Assembly (NCBI GenBank): GCA_023386635.1
Contig: JAEWJH010000021.1
Coordinates: 1 to 64,000, forward strand
Length of the DNA: 64,000 nucleotides
Source of the DNA: Pseudomonadota bacterium
GTDB lineage: Bacteria > Pseudomonadota > Alphaproteobacteria > Rhizobiales > Xanthobacteraceae
Direction of reading: 5' to 3'
Position 1 is the first letter of the stretch. The number at the start of each line of letters is the position of its first letter. The notes beneath the pieces are model-generated. The model ran no database searches. It was not told the DNA's origin and saw only the letters and a list, made by a program, of their open reading frames with translations. Both the position numbers and the translations under genes were made by a program. This document shows, in pieces, positions 43,546-51,632 of this stretch.

Positions 43546-43647
43546 TTATTGCTTCGCAAATCCGATCTCGTCGATGACCCGGCGGTACTTCGCGTCTGCC
43601 TCTTTCAACAGCTTTGAATAGTAGCCTGGCGACTGATCGGGAATCAT
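43546..43647 (-). pseudogene. C-terminal relic of a Bug/TctC receptor
   Basis: The minus strand reads MIPDQSPGYYSKLLKEADAK, then YRRVIDEIGFAKQ and a stop. This matches the last helix of Bug-family receptors (x-YSKLLKxExxKYxxVIxEIGF type). There is no N-terminal receptor sequence upstream: at about 43650 the sequence changes to a methyltransferase domain on the opposite strand. It looks like the 3' stub left after a rearrangement. Confidence 0.6.
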
Positions 43648-45446
43648 GTCGTGCCGCTCAAATCAAAAGCGGCGATCGCGTGCTTGATGTCGGCACCGGT
43701 TCGGGATATGCGGCGGCAGTCGTCAGCCGAATGGCTGCTCATGTCTTCAGCATCGAGCGTCACCGCGAACTTGCCGACAGCGCCCGTCGTGCCCTCCAGA
43801 AACTTGGCTATGACAATGTTGAAATACGTCACGGTGACGGCACGCTCGGCTGGGCAGAACACGCACCCTACGACGCGATTTTAGTTGCTGCGGGCGGGCC
43901 GGAAATCCCCGACACACTGCGAAATCAACTTAAGATCGGCGGCCGACTGATCATTCCGATTGGCGAATACGAGAGCCATCAAAAACTCGTCAAAGTCACC
44001 CGGGACGCCGAGCATAGTTTTCACGAGGAAGAACTCGAGTCGGTCACTTTTGTACCGTTGATCGGTTCCGGTGGATGGTCCGAAACCGGTCACGATGCAA
44101 CGCCGACTTTCGCGAAAACATGGCCGCCCAAGCTACCCTCACTCGCCCGTTCGGCAGCGCACGTCCTGCGAAGTGCGGCGCGTCCGCTGCCCGATATCGA
44201 CGATGCTCACTTCGGCGCAATGTTCGATACTTTCGCCGAAGCGCGGGTGATACTGCTTGGTGAGGCCACTCACGGCACGTCGGAGTTCTACCGGGCCCGT
44301 GCGCAAATCACACGACGATTAATAGAGCACCACGGATTCAATATCGTCGCGGTCGAGGCCGATTGGCCGGATGCTGCACAGATCGATCGCTATGTGCGCC
44401 ATAAATCGATCCATGTCGGCAGCAGCGAGGCCTTTCGACGCTTTCCGCAATGGATGTGGCGCAACGTCGAAGTCGCTAACTTCGTTGATTGGCTTCGCGT
44501 CCACAACGGCGCGAGCCCTCCGGACACACAGACCGGCTTCTTCGGCCTTGATATCTATAACATGACAGCCTCGATCGGCGCCGTGATCGCGTATCTCGAC
44601 CGCGTCGATCCGAAGGCGGCGCGGAGCGCTCGCGAACGTTACGGATGCCTGACACCCTGGCAACGCGACCCTGCGACATACGGACGGGCGGCGCTGACCA
44701 CGGGTTACGCGAAATGCGAGGCTGCGGTTCTTCTCGTCTTGCGCGATCTGCTTGACAAGCAGCTGAAATACGAACTCGAAGATCGCGATAGCTTCCTCGA
44801 CGCGACACAGAATGCGCGCTTGGTCGCGTCAGCGGAACGCTACTATCGAGAGATGTATTACGCGACGGCGGAATCTTGGAATCTTCGTGACCGGCACATG
44901 TTTGACACGTTGCGCCATCTGATGGATTGGCGGGGGCGCAACGCAAAGGCGGTGGTTTGGGCTCATAATTCGCATGTCGGGAACGCAGCCGCGACCGATA
45001 TGGGCCGCACGCGTGAAGAAACAAACATCGGCCAAATGTGTCGCGAGCATTTCGGCAGTGACGCGATGCTGATCGGGTTCGGCACTCACCATGGCACAGT
45101 GGCCGCTGCGGATGACTGGGATGGGCCGATGATGATCAAGACCGTTAAGCCATCTCACCCCGAGAGTTTCGAGCGGCTATGCCACAATACCGGCTTAGAA
45201 CGCTTCGTTGTGGATTTGCGCAAAGGTCACCACGAAGCGCTACGCGCCATCCTCATGCAGGATCACCTGGAACGCGCAATCGGCGTCGTTTATCGGCCCG
45301 AGACCGAGCTCGCGAGCCATTATTTCGAAGCGCATCTACCCGAGCAATTCGACGGTTATGTTTGGTTCGATGAAACGCATGCTGTTACGCCACTGCCGAC
45401 GGATATCGCTCGCGGCGGAGCGGAGACCTATCCCTTTGGCCTATGA
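43614..45446 (+). CDS. PCMT-domain / erythromycin-esterase-family fusion, probably 5'-truncated
   Basis: An open frame of 610 codons. Residues about 13-155 match the SAM-binding part of protein-L-isoaspartate methyltransferase (DRVLDVGTGSGYAAAV, GDGTLGWAEHAPYDAILVAA). Residues about 190-600 match the erythromycin esterase family (VILLGEATHGTSEFYRARAQ, AVEADW, VVWAHNSHVGN), which includes hydrolases of unknown natural role. The roughly 70 N-terminal residues of a normal PCMT are missing. Homology begins abruptly at about 43653, beside the Bug relic, and the only available starts are unconvincing TTG-type codons without a ribosome-binding site. The esterase domain looks intact. Base composition is visibly lower in GC than the flanks, suggesting transfer. 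Confidence 0.65.
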   Translation: MNSSLATDRESCRAAQIKSGDRVLDVGTGSGYAAAVVSRMAAHVFSIERHRELADSARRALQKLGYDNVEIRHGDGTLGWAEHAPYDAILVAAGGPEIPDTLRNQLKIGGRLIIPIGEYESHQKLVKVTRDAEHSFHEEELESVTFVPLIGSGGWSETGHDATPTFAKTWPPKLPSLARSAAHVLRSAARPLPDIDDAHFGAMFDTFAEARVILLGEATHGTSEFYRARAQITRRLIEHHGFNIVAVEADWPDAAQIDRYVRHKSIHVGSSEAFRRFPQWMWRNVEVANFVDWLRVHNGASPPDTQTGFFGLDIYNMTASIGAVIAYLDRVDPKAARSARERYGCLTPWQRDPATYGRAALTTGYAKCEAAVLLVLRDLLDKQLKYELEDRDSFLDATQNARLVASAERYYREMYYATAESWNLRDRHMFDTLRHLMDWRGRNAKAVVWAHNSHVGNAAATDMGRTREETNIGQMCREHFGSDAMLIGFGTHHGTVAAADDWDGPMMIKTVKPSHPESFERLCHNTGLERFVVDLRKGHHEALRAILMQDHLERAIGVVYRPETELASHYFEAHLPEQFDGYVWFDETHAVTPLPTDIARGGAETYPFGL

Positions 45447-45610
45447 TAGACGATCGGAATCGGTTTGAGCTATGTGCAACGGCTTCACGATGCCGGTTTT
45501 CCTATCTCCCCTCAACGGATTTGTGATTCCAAGCCGGGAACTTGAAAGCGACACTGCGCCTGCGGACCTGCGAACCTGCGAACAGCAACTGCTATCTCGT
45601 TTTTATCCGC

Positions 45611-46183
45611 CTAAGCATCACGCAGCAAAACATCGCACAACGTATCCGCGATCCGCTCGATATCCCGCAGATCGTTCAACCTGCGATTAATCACGAATCC
45701 GTCGTAAGCCATCAGGAACAGGTTCGACAAAGCCGCATGGGCTTCACCACTGGTTTTCCCGGGCAGGGCCGCAGATAGCATCATCATCAACCGCTCTTCC
45801 GCCCACTGGAGAAGCGGCGCTGGCTTCTTCTGTTTGGGATCGGCGGACGCCAGAGCCTCGATCAGGCTGTTGGCCAAACCGATATTTTCCATCGGGATAT
45901 CGCGCCAGACCCCGAGCAAGATTGCCCGCAACTTATCACGCGGCGTTCTGAGCTTGGCGACGCGCTGCTCCAGCCGGGTGAAGGATTCCTTGTACCAGGG
46001 CTCTTCGACCGCATAGAGCAGATGCAGTTTCGACGGGAAGTACGAATAGAGGCTGCTGACGCCGACACCGGCGAGATCGGCGATCTCCTGCAAAGTCGTG
46101 TCGTGATAGCCTTTCTGCGAAAACAAGTCGTGGGCGCTGTCGAGGATCGCCTGCTGGACGAATTTCTTTTTGACCTGAACCAC
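45611..46183 (-). CDS. TetR/AcrR-family transcriptional regulator
   Basis: A 190-residue TetR-family regulator with HTH sequence AILDSAHDLFSQKGYHDTTL followed by QEIADLAGVGVSSLYSYFPSK. It lies 15 nt behind the Rieske beta-subunit gene and is the last gene of the leftward VOC/enolase/Rieske operon. It probably controls that operon through the divergent control region 49628-50050. It is distinct from the TetR at 33878, which has an acyl-CoA-sensor-like C-terminus. The 164-bp gap to the esterase fusion (45447-45610) shows nothing recognisable. Confidence 0.9.
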   Translation of the reverse strand: MVQVKKKFVQQAILDSAHDLFSQKGYHDTTLQEIADLAGVGVSSLYSYFPSKLHLLYAVEEPWYKESFTRLEQRVAKLRTPRDKLRAILLGVWRDIPMENIGLANSLIEALASADPKQKKPAPLLQWAEERLMMMLSAALPGKTSGEAHAALSNLFLMAYDGFVINRRLNDLRDIERIADTLCDVLLRDA

Positions 46184-46198
46184 GGAAGAACCGGACTG

Positions 46199-46678
46199 TT
46201 AGAGCGGGATCGCCATCGGGACGTGCGTTCCGTCGCAATTCAACAGATCGACCCGCTTCAGCCTGATGCGGAACGAATCATCAACAGCAGCAAGATGATA
46301 GGTGTGACGGCCGGAGTAAATCCTCTGTTTGTCGGCCTGATGCTCGATGCACACGAATGCGGCCTCGACGGTGTAGTCGCCCCCCTCCTCGCGCTGCGAC
46401 TCGATATTGCTGACCAGATGGGTCGTACGCGGCATCGGCGTCAGCACGAGCGCACGCTCCTCCAGTAGCCGCTGCACACGGATCGACAGGATGCCGTGGT
46501 CCTCATAAACGATCGAGGCGACGTTGAGTTGGTCGGTCTGACCCGGCTGGCTCGGCATCCAGTAGATGCCCTGCGGCTCGTAAAGCTTGAGCCAGCCCTC
46601 GAAGTCGCCGGCGTCGAGCAGCTTGGCCTCGTCGTGCAGGAACGATTCGATCCGGCGCTGAGTCTGATAGTCGAGCAT
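46199..46678 (-). CDS. Rieske dioxygenase beta (small) subunit
   Basis: A 159-residue aromatic-ring-hydroxylating dioxygenase beta subunit of the SnoaL-like/NTF2 fold: FLHDEAKLLDAGDFEGWLKL, then YEPQGIYWMP and the C-terminal LKRVDLLNCD. It has a structural role in the alpha3beta3 oxygenase. ATG at 46678 overlaps the alpha-subunit stop (TGATG); the longer frame would lie within the alpha gene. No dedicated ferredoxin or reductase follows, so electrons must come from elsewhere, possibly from the reductase encoded at 38050. Confidence 0.9.
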   Translation of the reverse strand: MLDYQTQRRIESFLHDEAKLLDAGDFEGWLKLYEPQGIYWMPSQPGQTDQLNVASIVYEDHGILSIRVQRLLEERALVLTPMPRTTHLVSNIESQREEGGDYTVEAAFVCIEHQADKQRIYSGRHTYHLAAVDDSFRIRLKRVDLLNCDGTHVPMAIPL

Positions 46679-48015
46679 CACGCCGCCTCGGCCGTGAGAT
46701 AATTGACCCACGCCTGGAACTGCACGCGCATCGGCATTTCGCTGGCGATGCCGGAGACGGCGCCGGCCGTTTCGGCCCGGTCGTCGCCGAGGCCGCGCGA
46801 GAAATCGACCCACGGGCCGTCATCGCGCTCGAGCCCCTGCTGGCATCGCTCCAGCATCTCGACGTCGTCGGACAAAATCATCGACGCCGGTGAGCCGAGC
46901 GTGGTGAGGAAGCGGATCGACCGATGAAACATCTCATCGGGCGCACCCTTCAGCCGGAAGCAGAAGATGCGGACCAGCGAGCGATCGACGGCGAGCGGCG
47001 TCACCACGCGCATCTGCTGATACTGCGCGTTGATGATCAGATTGGGGTAGATGATGTTGTTGAACCGGTTCATGGCGAGAACCTGGCTGGCTTTGTCCTC
47101 GCCGAGCCGTGCCGTCAACGCCGCGCGATAGCGCGCGATTACCGGATCGGCCTGCTGGTTCGACAGCACGCCCGTGTTGTAGAAATTCGTCATATAGGTG
47201 TGGCCGGCGGCGAGACCGTTGAGCTGGATACCCTCCCACTCCTCGTAGCCGAACCCGTTGGCCATCAGCATTTCGCGGGTCTGATCCTGATCGAGGATCG
47301 AGGCATTGGCCGGCGCGCGGCGCGCGGGCATGACCGACGAAGAGTGCACAAAGCTCGGGTGGAAAATGTCGTTGGCATTCTCCATGTGCAGCTTCCAGTT
47401 GCCGCGATACTCCAGGGAGAAGCTGGAATCCGCCATCTCGATCTCACCATCCGGCGCACGGTCGACGAGATTGTCGATCACGTCGGTCATCTCACCGAGA
47501 TGCTCCGTTAGCGGCTCCGGATTGGGGTTGAGCGTCGCAAACACGAAGCCGCGATAAACGGCGATCTGCTCAAACCGCTGCATCTGGTTGAGCGGATCGT
47601 TGAGATCGAATTCGGCTGGGTAGCTCTTGCGATGCGGCACCGACGACAACGAGCCGTCCGGGCGAAACACCCAGGCATGATATGGGCAACTGAACAGCCG
47701 GCTGGTGCCGCGCTCCGACATGCACAGGCGCGCGCCGCGGTGCGGGCAGCGGTTGCGCAGCACATTGATGCGGCCGTCGTCGCTACGGGTGACAAGCACT
47801 TCGTGGTCGGCAAGGCGTGTGCGCACAAAGTCGCCTGTTTTCTTGAGCTGGCTTTCATGCGCGACGTAGATCCAGAGCCGGCTGAAAATCCGCTCCATTT
47901 CCAAGTCGAACACGGCCTTATCGGCATAAGCGCGACGATGCACGCGGTTCGGCTGTACCAGGCCGCGAATCTCCTCCGCCGTGGGGGCTGCCGCTTCTTG
48001 CTTGCCGTTCTTCAT
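46678..48015 (-). CDS. Rieske aromatic-ring-hydroxylating dioxygenase alpha subunit
   Basis: A 445-residue oxygenase alpha subunit. The Rieske centre is Cys90-x-His92...Cys110-x-x-His113 (CPHRGARLC and CPYHAWVF). The mononuclear iron site is in ENANDIFHPSFVH, with the bridging Asp and two His. The size and the presence of a beta subunit place it with alpha3beta3 enzymes such as benzoate, anthranilate or terephthalate-type dioxygenases. It is encoded between an enolase-superfamily dehydratase and the beta gene. The substrate is probably an aromatic or cyclic acid. Its operon mates do not include the usual cis-diol dehydrogenase. Confidence 0.93.
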   Translation of the reverse strand: MKNGKQEAAAPTAEEIRGLVQPNRVHRRAYADKAVFDLEMERIFSRLWIYVAHESQLKKTGDFVRTRLADHEVLVTRSDDGRINVLRNRCPHRGARLCMSERGTSRLFSCPYHAWVFRPDGSLSSVPHRKSYPAEFDLNDPLNQMQRFEQIAVYRGFVFATLNPNPEPLTEHLGEMTDVIDNLVDRAPDGEIEMADSSFSLEYRGNWKLHMENANDIFHPSFVHSSSVMPARRAPANASILDQDQTREMLMANGFGYEEWEGIQLNGLAAGHTYMTNFYNTGVLSNQQADPVIARYRAALTARLGEDKASQVLAMNRFNNIIYPNLIINAQYQQMRVVTPLAVDRSLVRIFCFRLKGAPDEMFHRSIRFLTTLGSPASMILSDDVEMLERCQQGLERDDGPWVDFSRGLGDDRAETAGAVSGIASEMPMRVQFQAWVNYLTAEAA

Positions 48016-48055
48016 GGTCGCCTCACTTCCACGCCGGATCGCGTGCTTTCGTCCA

Positions 48056-49219
48056 TCAGTTCAGGAGTTCGCCGAAAATGTCCGCATAGGCCGGACAGGT
48101 CTCAAAGCCGGTACCGGGCGTATCAGGCAACGTCGCCACGCCGTCCTGCAGCGGCAGAGCCGCCGTGATACGGCCGAACAGGCTGGTGTCGTCCATCGCC
48201 ACTTCGGCGAGGCCGAGACCGAGACCGGCGACGCCATGCGCCGCGAACAGATGCCCCGCATGCGGCGCACAGCGTGCACGCTCCCAGCCGAACGCGCGCA
48301 TCTCGTCGAGGATGCGGCGATATTCGACGATGCCGTAACTCAGTGAGATGTCGAATTGCAACAGATCGCGATCGGGGCGCAACCCGCCGTAGCGCAGCAG
48401 ATTGCGGGCATCGTCGCGCGAGAACAGGTTCTCGCCGGTCGCCAGCGGCAGTGGCGACAGCGCCGCGACCTCGCGATGCAGATCGAAATCGAGCGGATGG
48501 ACCGGCTCCTCGATCCAGGCCAAGGGCCGGTCTTTGAGCGCGTCGAGATAATCTACCGTCCGGTCACGGCTGAACATCCCATTGCCGTCGACGGCGAGCG
48601 TCATTCCCGGTGACAGCAGGGCGAGGACGGCATCGATGCGCGCCATGTCGTCCTTGAGCGCGGCCCCGCCGATCTTGATCTTGAAGCGGCAATGCCCCTT
48701 GCCGATCGCCCGCCGGATATCTTCGCACAAAGCCGGGACATCGTCGGCGTCGCGATAATGTCCGCCGCTGGCATAAACCGCGATTCGGCCGAATGCCGGC
48801 GGCGCGCTGCCTTCGCGGGCGAGCGTGCGCCACAGCGGCTCGTCACGATGTTTCGCCGCCAGATCCCACAACGCGGCGTCGATCAAGCCGACGGCGCCGC
48901 AACGCTCGCCGTGGCCGCCCGCCTTCTCGTCGGCCATGACGACATCCCAGACACGGAGGGGATCGATGCCGTCATGGCCGTCGTCGTAGCGCGCCGGATC
49001 AGCCGCCAGGAGTCGCGGGATGAAACGCTCTCGCAGCAGACCGCCATGGGCGTAGCGCCCGATCGAATCGAAAGCGAGGCCGGTCAGTGGCCGACCCCGG
49101 CGCATACTGTCTGTCTCGATAGAGAGCGCACTCGCCGTCATCGCGCCGAACCCGATGCTGGCATTGCGGGTCGCGGTCGCAAGCTGCACCGTGCGCTCCC
49201 TCACGGCGGTGATACGCAT
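48056..49219 (-). CDS. Enolase-superfamily dehydratase, D-tartrate-dehydratase-like
   Basis: A 387-residue member of the mandelate racemase/enolase superfamily. It matches the D-tartrate dehydratase subgroup through RNASIGFGAMTAS, GRYAHGGLLRERF, ADEKAGGHGERC, TGENLFSRDDARNLLRYGG and RPDRDLLQFDISLSYG. The KxK general base motif FKIKIGG (about 180) and metal ligands in DGN, EEP and GEN are present, and a late His lies in CAPHAGH. It should abstract the alpha-proton of a hydroxyacid and dehydrate it. It is unusual next to a Rieske dioxygenase; the substrate may be a sugar-acid-like or ring-cleavage product rather than tartrate. Confidence 0.88.
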   Translation of the reverse strand: MRITAVRERTVQLATATRNASIGFGAMTASALSIETDSMRRGRPLTGLAFDSIGRYAHGGLLRERFIPRLLAADPARYDDGHDGIDPLRVWDVVMADEKAGGHGERCGAVGLIDAALWDLAAKHRDEPLWRTLAREGSAPPAFGRIAVYASGGHYRDADDVPALCEDIRRAIGKGHCRFKIKIGGAALKDDMARIDAVLALLSPGMTLAVDGNGMFSRDRTVDYLDALKDRPLAWIEEPVHPLDFDLHREVAALSPLPLATGENLFSRDDARNLLRYGGLRPDRDLLQFDISLSYGIVEYRRILDEMRAFGWERARCAPHAGHLFAAHGVAGLGLGLAEVAMDDTSLFGRITAALPLQDGVATLPDTPGTGFETCPAYADIFGELLN

Positions 49220-49228
49220 CGTCCGACT

Positions 49229-49627
49229 TTATCCTTTTTGCGACTGGCGCCAGTCGTGCGGCGAGACGTCGAACACGACGCCGTTCACGTCCTTGAACTT
49301 CTTTTCCGCATCGACGCCGGGATAACTCGGCAGTTGCATGAAGAACTCACCGCCGTTCTGCTTGATCTTCTCGGCGGTTTTCTCCTCGTCTTCGACAACG
49401 AAGCCGATGTGATGCAGGCCGGCCCAGTCCGGACCACCCTTGCCGCCCTTTGTGCCTTCGGGAAAGTGCAGGAGCGTCAGATTGACGATGCCGTCGGACA
49501 GCGACACTGCATTGCCGATTGGGCTGTCGACCGCACCAACACGTTGAAGCTCGAACACGTTCTCATAGAAGGCCGCGGCCTTTTCGAGATCGGGTACCTG
49601 GATGGCAATGTGCCTGATCTTGCCCAT
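49229..49627 (-). CDS. VOC (glyoxalase/extradiol dioxygenase fold) protein
   Basis: A 132-residue vicinal-oxygen-chelate protein with two beta-alpha-beta-beta-beta modules: RHIAIQVPDLEKAAAFYENV at the start and LHHIGFVVEDEEKTAEKIKQ in the second half. Metal-ligand histidines are present in HIAIQV and HHIGFV. The last ligand position carries Asp (VVFDVS) instead of the usual Glu. It is too short for an extradiol ring-cleavage dioxygenase of type I and resembles methylmalonyl-CoA epimerase/glyoxalase-like members. First gene of the leftward enolase/Rieske operon. Confidence 0.85.
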   Translation of the reverse strand: MGKIRHIAIQVPDLEKAAAFYENVFELQRVGAVDSPIGNAVSLSDGIVNLTLLHFPEGTKGGKGGPDWAGLHHIGFVVEDEEKTAEKIKQNGGEFFMQLPSYPGVDAEKKFKDVNGVVFDVSPHDWRQSQKG

Positions 49628-50050
49628 GACAGTCTCCGTTATGGCTGGCGACCAGCCGAATACTGGAATAGCAAACCGCTAGATAACGCTGATGACAGTA
49701 TCTCGACGATATAATCTTCTTCGGTTTTGAACAAATAAAATCGAACAGAGCGTGACAGTGCTGCCATCGGTCCGGCAATTCCTTTTCCGCACCAACGCAT
49801 TCGCTCTGCCCGCTCCGCCCCGATAGCGCGAAAAATAGCGATACCGAAGCATTTTTGACGACGATGCGGCGTCTCTGCAATCCCCACGAGTTTTGCTCCT
49901 GACACGGGAGCACCCACAGCGTTTGCTGCAGCGCCGCATTCAAGTTGCTCAAATTAAATTCGCTTTTGGCATTCAAAGTATCTTGACGGTATTTTTAACT
50001 AATAACATGGTGTCGATCCTGTATTTTTCTAAACCGAAGGAGATTTGATT
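49628..50050. promoter_or_regulatory. AT-richer divergent control region
   Basis: 423 bp without a convincing gene. It separates the leftward VOC/Rieske operon from the rightward TRAP operon and is visibly richer in A/T than its flanks. It contains a TATAAT at 49710-49715 and an inverted repeat TGCTCC-N7-GGAGCA at 49894-49912 that could be an operator. A TTGACG at 49983 and an AAGGAGA ribosome-binding site at 50036 precede the TRAP start. No TTTTACG-type palindrome is present. Short open frames here lack ribosome-binding sites and family features. Confidence 0.5.
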
Positions 50051-51046
50051 ATGCTCGCCTCGTGCCGTCGGATCCCCCTACAGTCCCTTCGGCTTACAAC
50101 CGCCGCCGCTTTCGGCGCGCTGCTGGTCTCGGGCCTCGCCGCGTCGGCGCAGGAGGTGACGCTGAAAGCAGCGGTGTTCGTTCCGCCCTCCACCACTTAC
50201 GGCATTCCGTTCAAGCGGTTCGTCGATCACGTCAACGAAACCGGTAAGGGCACGCTGCAGATCCGCCTCGTCGGCGGTCCGGAAGCCGTGCCGGCCGATG
50301 GCCAGGCACAGGCACTTAAGACCGGCGTACTTGATATCGCCTCAATCCCGCCGGCCTATTATAAAAGTCTGATGGTCGAGGGCGACGCGCAAATCCTCTC
50401 CGACATGTCCCTCGCCGAACAGCGCAAATCCGGCGCCTACGATTATCTCAGCAAGCTCGCCACCGAACGGATCAGCGCCATCTACCTCACCACCTATGGC
50501 GTGGGGGTGCCGTTCCATCTCTATGTGACGAAGGACATGCCCGTCGCGAAGATCGACGACCTGCGCGGACAACGCTTCCGCGGGCAGCCGAACTACAACG
50601 CTCTGTTCAAGCACTACAACATCGCCGGCGTGAACATCGCAGCACCGGAAGTCTACACCGCGCTCGAGCGCGGCACGGTGCAAGGTTATGGCTGGCCGCT
50701 GTGGGGCATCAACGACTTCGGCTGGGAAAAGCTCACCAAGGTCCGCGTCGATCCCGGCTTCTACAACGTGATCGTCAACATCCTGATGAACAAGAGCAAG
50801 TACGATTCGCTCACTCCGGCGCAGCGCAAAGTGCTCGATGACTCCGTCGCCTGGTTCGAGAAGGACAACGAGCAGTACACCGCCGACAAGACCAAGGAGA
50901 CGCTCGACATGCAGGCCAAGGCTGGCATCAAGAGCGTGAACTTCGGACCGGAGTTCAAGAAGGTGGCAGTCGATGTCTACTGGGAAGACCTGAAGAAACT
51001 GAGCCCGGCCAATATCGACAAGCTCAAGAGCCTGCTCACCAAGTAA
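50051..51046 (+). CDS. TRAP transporter solute receptor (DctP/TAXI-like, DctP type)
   Basis: A 331-residue periplasmic TRAP receptor with a signal peptide ending ASAQEV. The conserved segments are KTGVLDIASIPPAYY and the substrate-carboxylate arginine region LRGQRFRGQPNYNALF, with WPLWGIND further on. ATG at 50051 is positioned by AAGGAGA; a TTG two codons earlier is too close. It binds a carboxylate-containing ligand and delivers it to the DctQM permease encoded next. Linkage to a molybdenum hydroxylase suggests a heteroaromatic or aromatic acid. Confidence 0.92.
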   Translation: MLASCRRIPLQSLRLTTAAAFGALLVSGLAASAQEVTLKAAVFVPPSTTYGIPFKRFVDHVNETGKGTLQIRLVGGPEAVPADGQAQALKTGVLDIASIPPAYYKSLMVEGDAQILSDMSLAEQRKSGAYDYLSKLATERISAIYLTTYGVGVPFHLYVTKDMPVAKIDDLRGQRFRGQPNYNALFKHYNIAGVNIAAPEVYTALERGTVQGYGWPLWGINDFGWEKLTKVRVDPGFYNVIVNILMNKSKYDSLTPAQRKVLDDSVAWFEKDNEQYTADKTKETLDMQAKAGIKSVNFGPEFKKVAVDVYWEDLKKLSPANIDKLKSLLTK

Positions 51047-51089
51047 CGCCGCCCTCACCGGCACGGCAGGCGCGCGAGACATCCGCAGC

Positions 51090-51632
51090 ATGCAGATCAT
51101 CTTTTGGCTCAACGGCTGGCTGGTCCGCATCCTCAGCGTACTGGCCGTCGCGGTTATCGCCGCGATGACGCTGGGCATCAGCGCCGAGGTGATCCTGCGG
51201 ATGTTCGCGTTCCCCTCGATCGTCGGGTCGATCGAGCTGACGGAATACGGGCTGTTCATTTCGACGTTCTTCGTCGCGCCCTATCTGTTGCGCACCAACG
51301 AGCACATCCGCGTCGATATCGCCATGTCGCGCGCCACACCTGAAACAGCACGCCGGGTCGAACTCGGCGTGCTGGCGGTCATCATGCTGATTTCCGTGAT
51401 CACCGGCCTTGTCGGCACGATCATCATGATCACCAATGCGCGTGAGGGCACGTTGATTTTCAAGGATCTGATCTTCCCGCAATGGTGGCTGGACTGGATC
51501 ATTCCTCTGACGTCGCTCGCCATGACTCTTCAGGCGCTCGAACTTTTCGTCGGGCTGTGGAACACCACCCATCCGGTCTCGCATGACGCGAGCGAGCATG
51601 TGCCGGGCATCCGGCCGGAGGAGATGCCGTGA
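51090..51632 (+). CDS. TRAP transporter small permease (DctQ)
   Basis: A 180-residue membrane protein with four predicted hydrophobic helices. Conserved features are SAEVILRMFAFPSIVGSIEL (the E-x-R and the S-E-L loop of DctQ) and FVAPYLLRTNEHIRVDI. Its stop overlaps the GTG start of the large permease gene (GTGA). The standard TRAP order receptor, small permease, large permease is kept. Confidence 0.93.
   Translation: MQIIFWLNGWLVRILSVLAVAVIAAMTLGISAEVILRMFAFPSIVGSIELTEYGLFISTFFVAPYLLRTNEHIRVDIAMSRATPETARRVELGVLAVIMLISVITGLVGTIIMITNAREGTLIFKDLIFPQWWLDWIIPLTSLAMTLQALELFVGLWNTTHPVSHDASEHVPGIRPEEMP

Noticed and set aside
49563..49976. Short leftward open frames in the control region beside the VOC gene
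   Set aside because: No family features or ribosome-binding site; they lie in AT-richer non-coding sequence and partly overlap the VOC gene.
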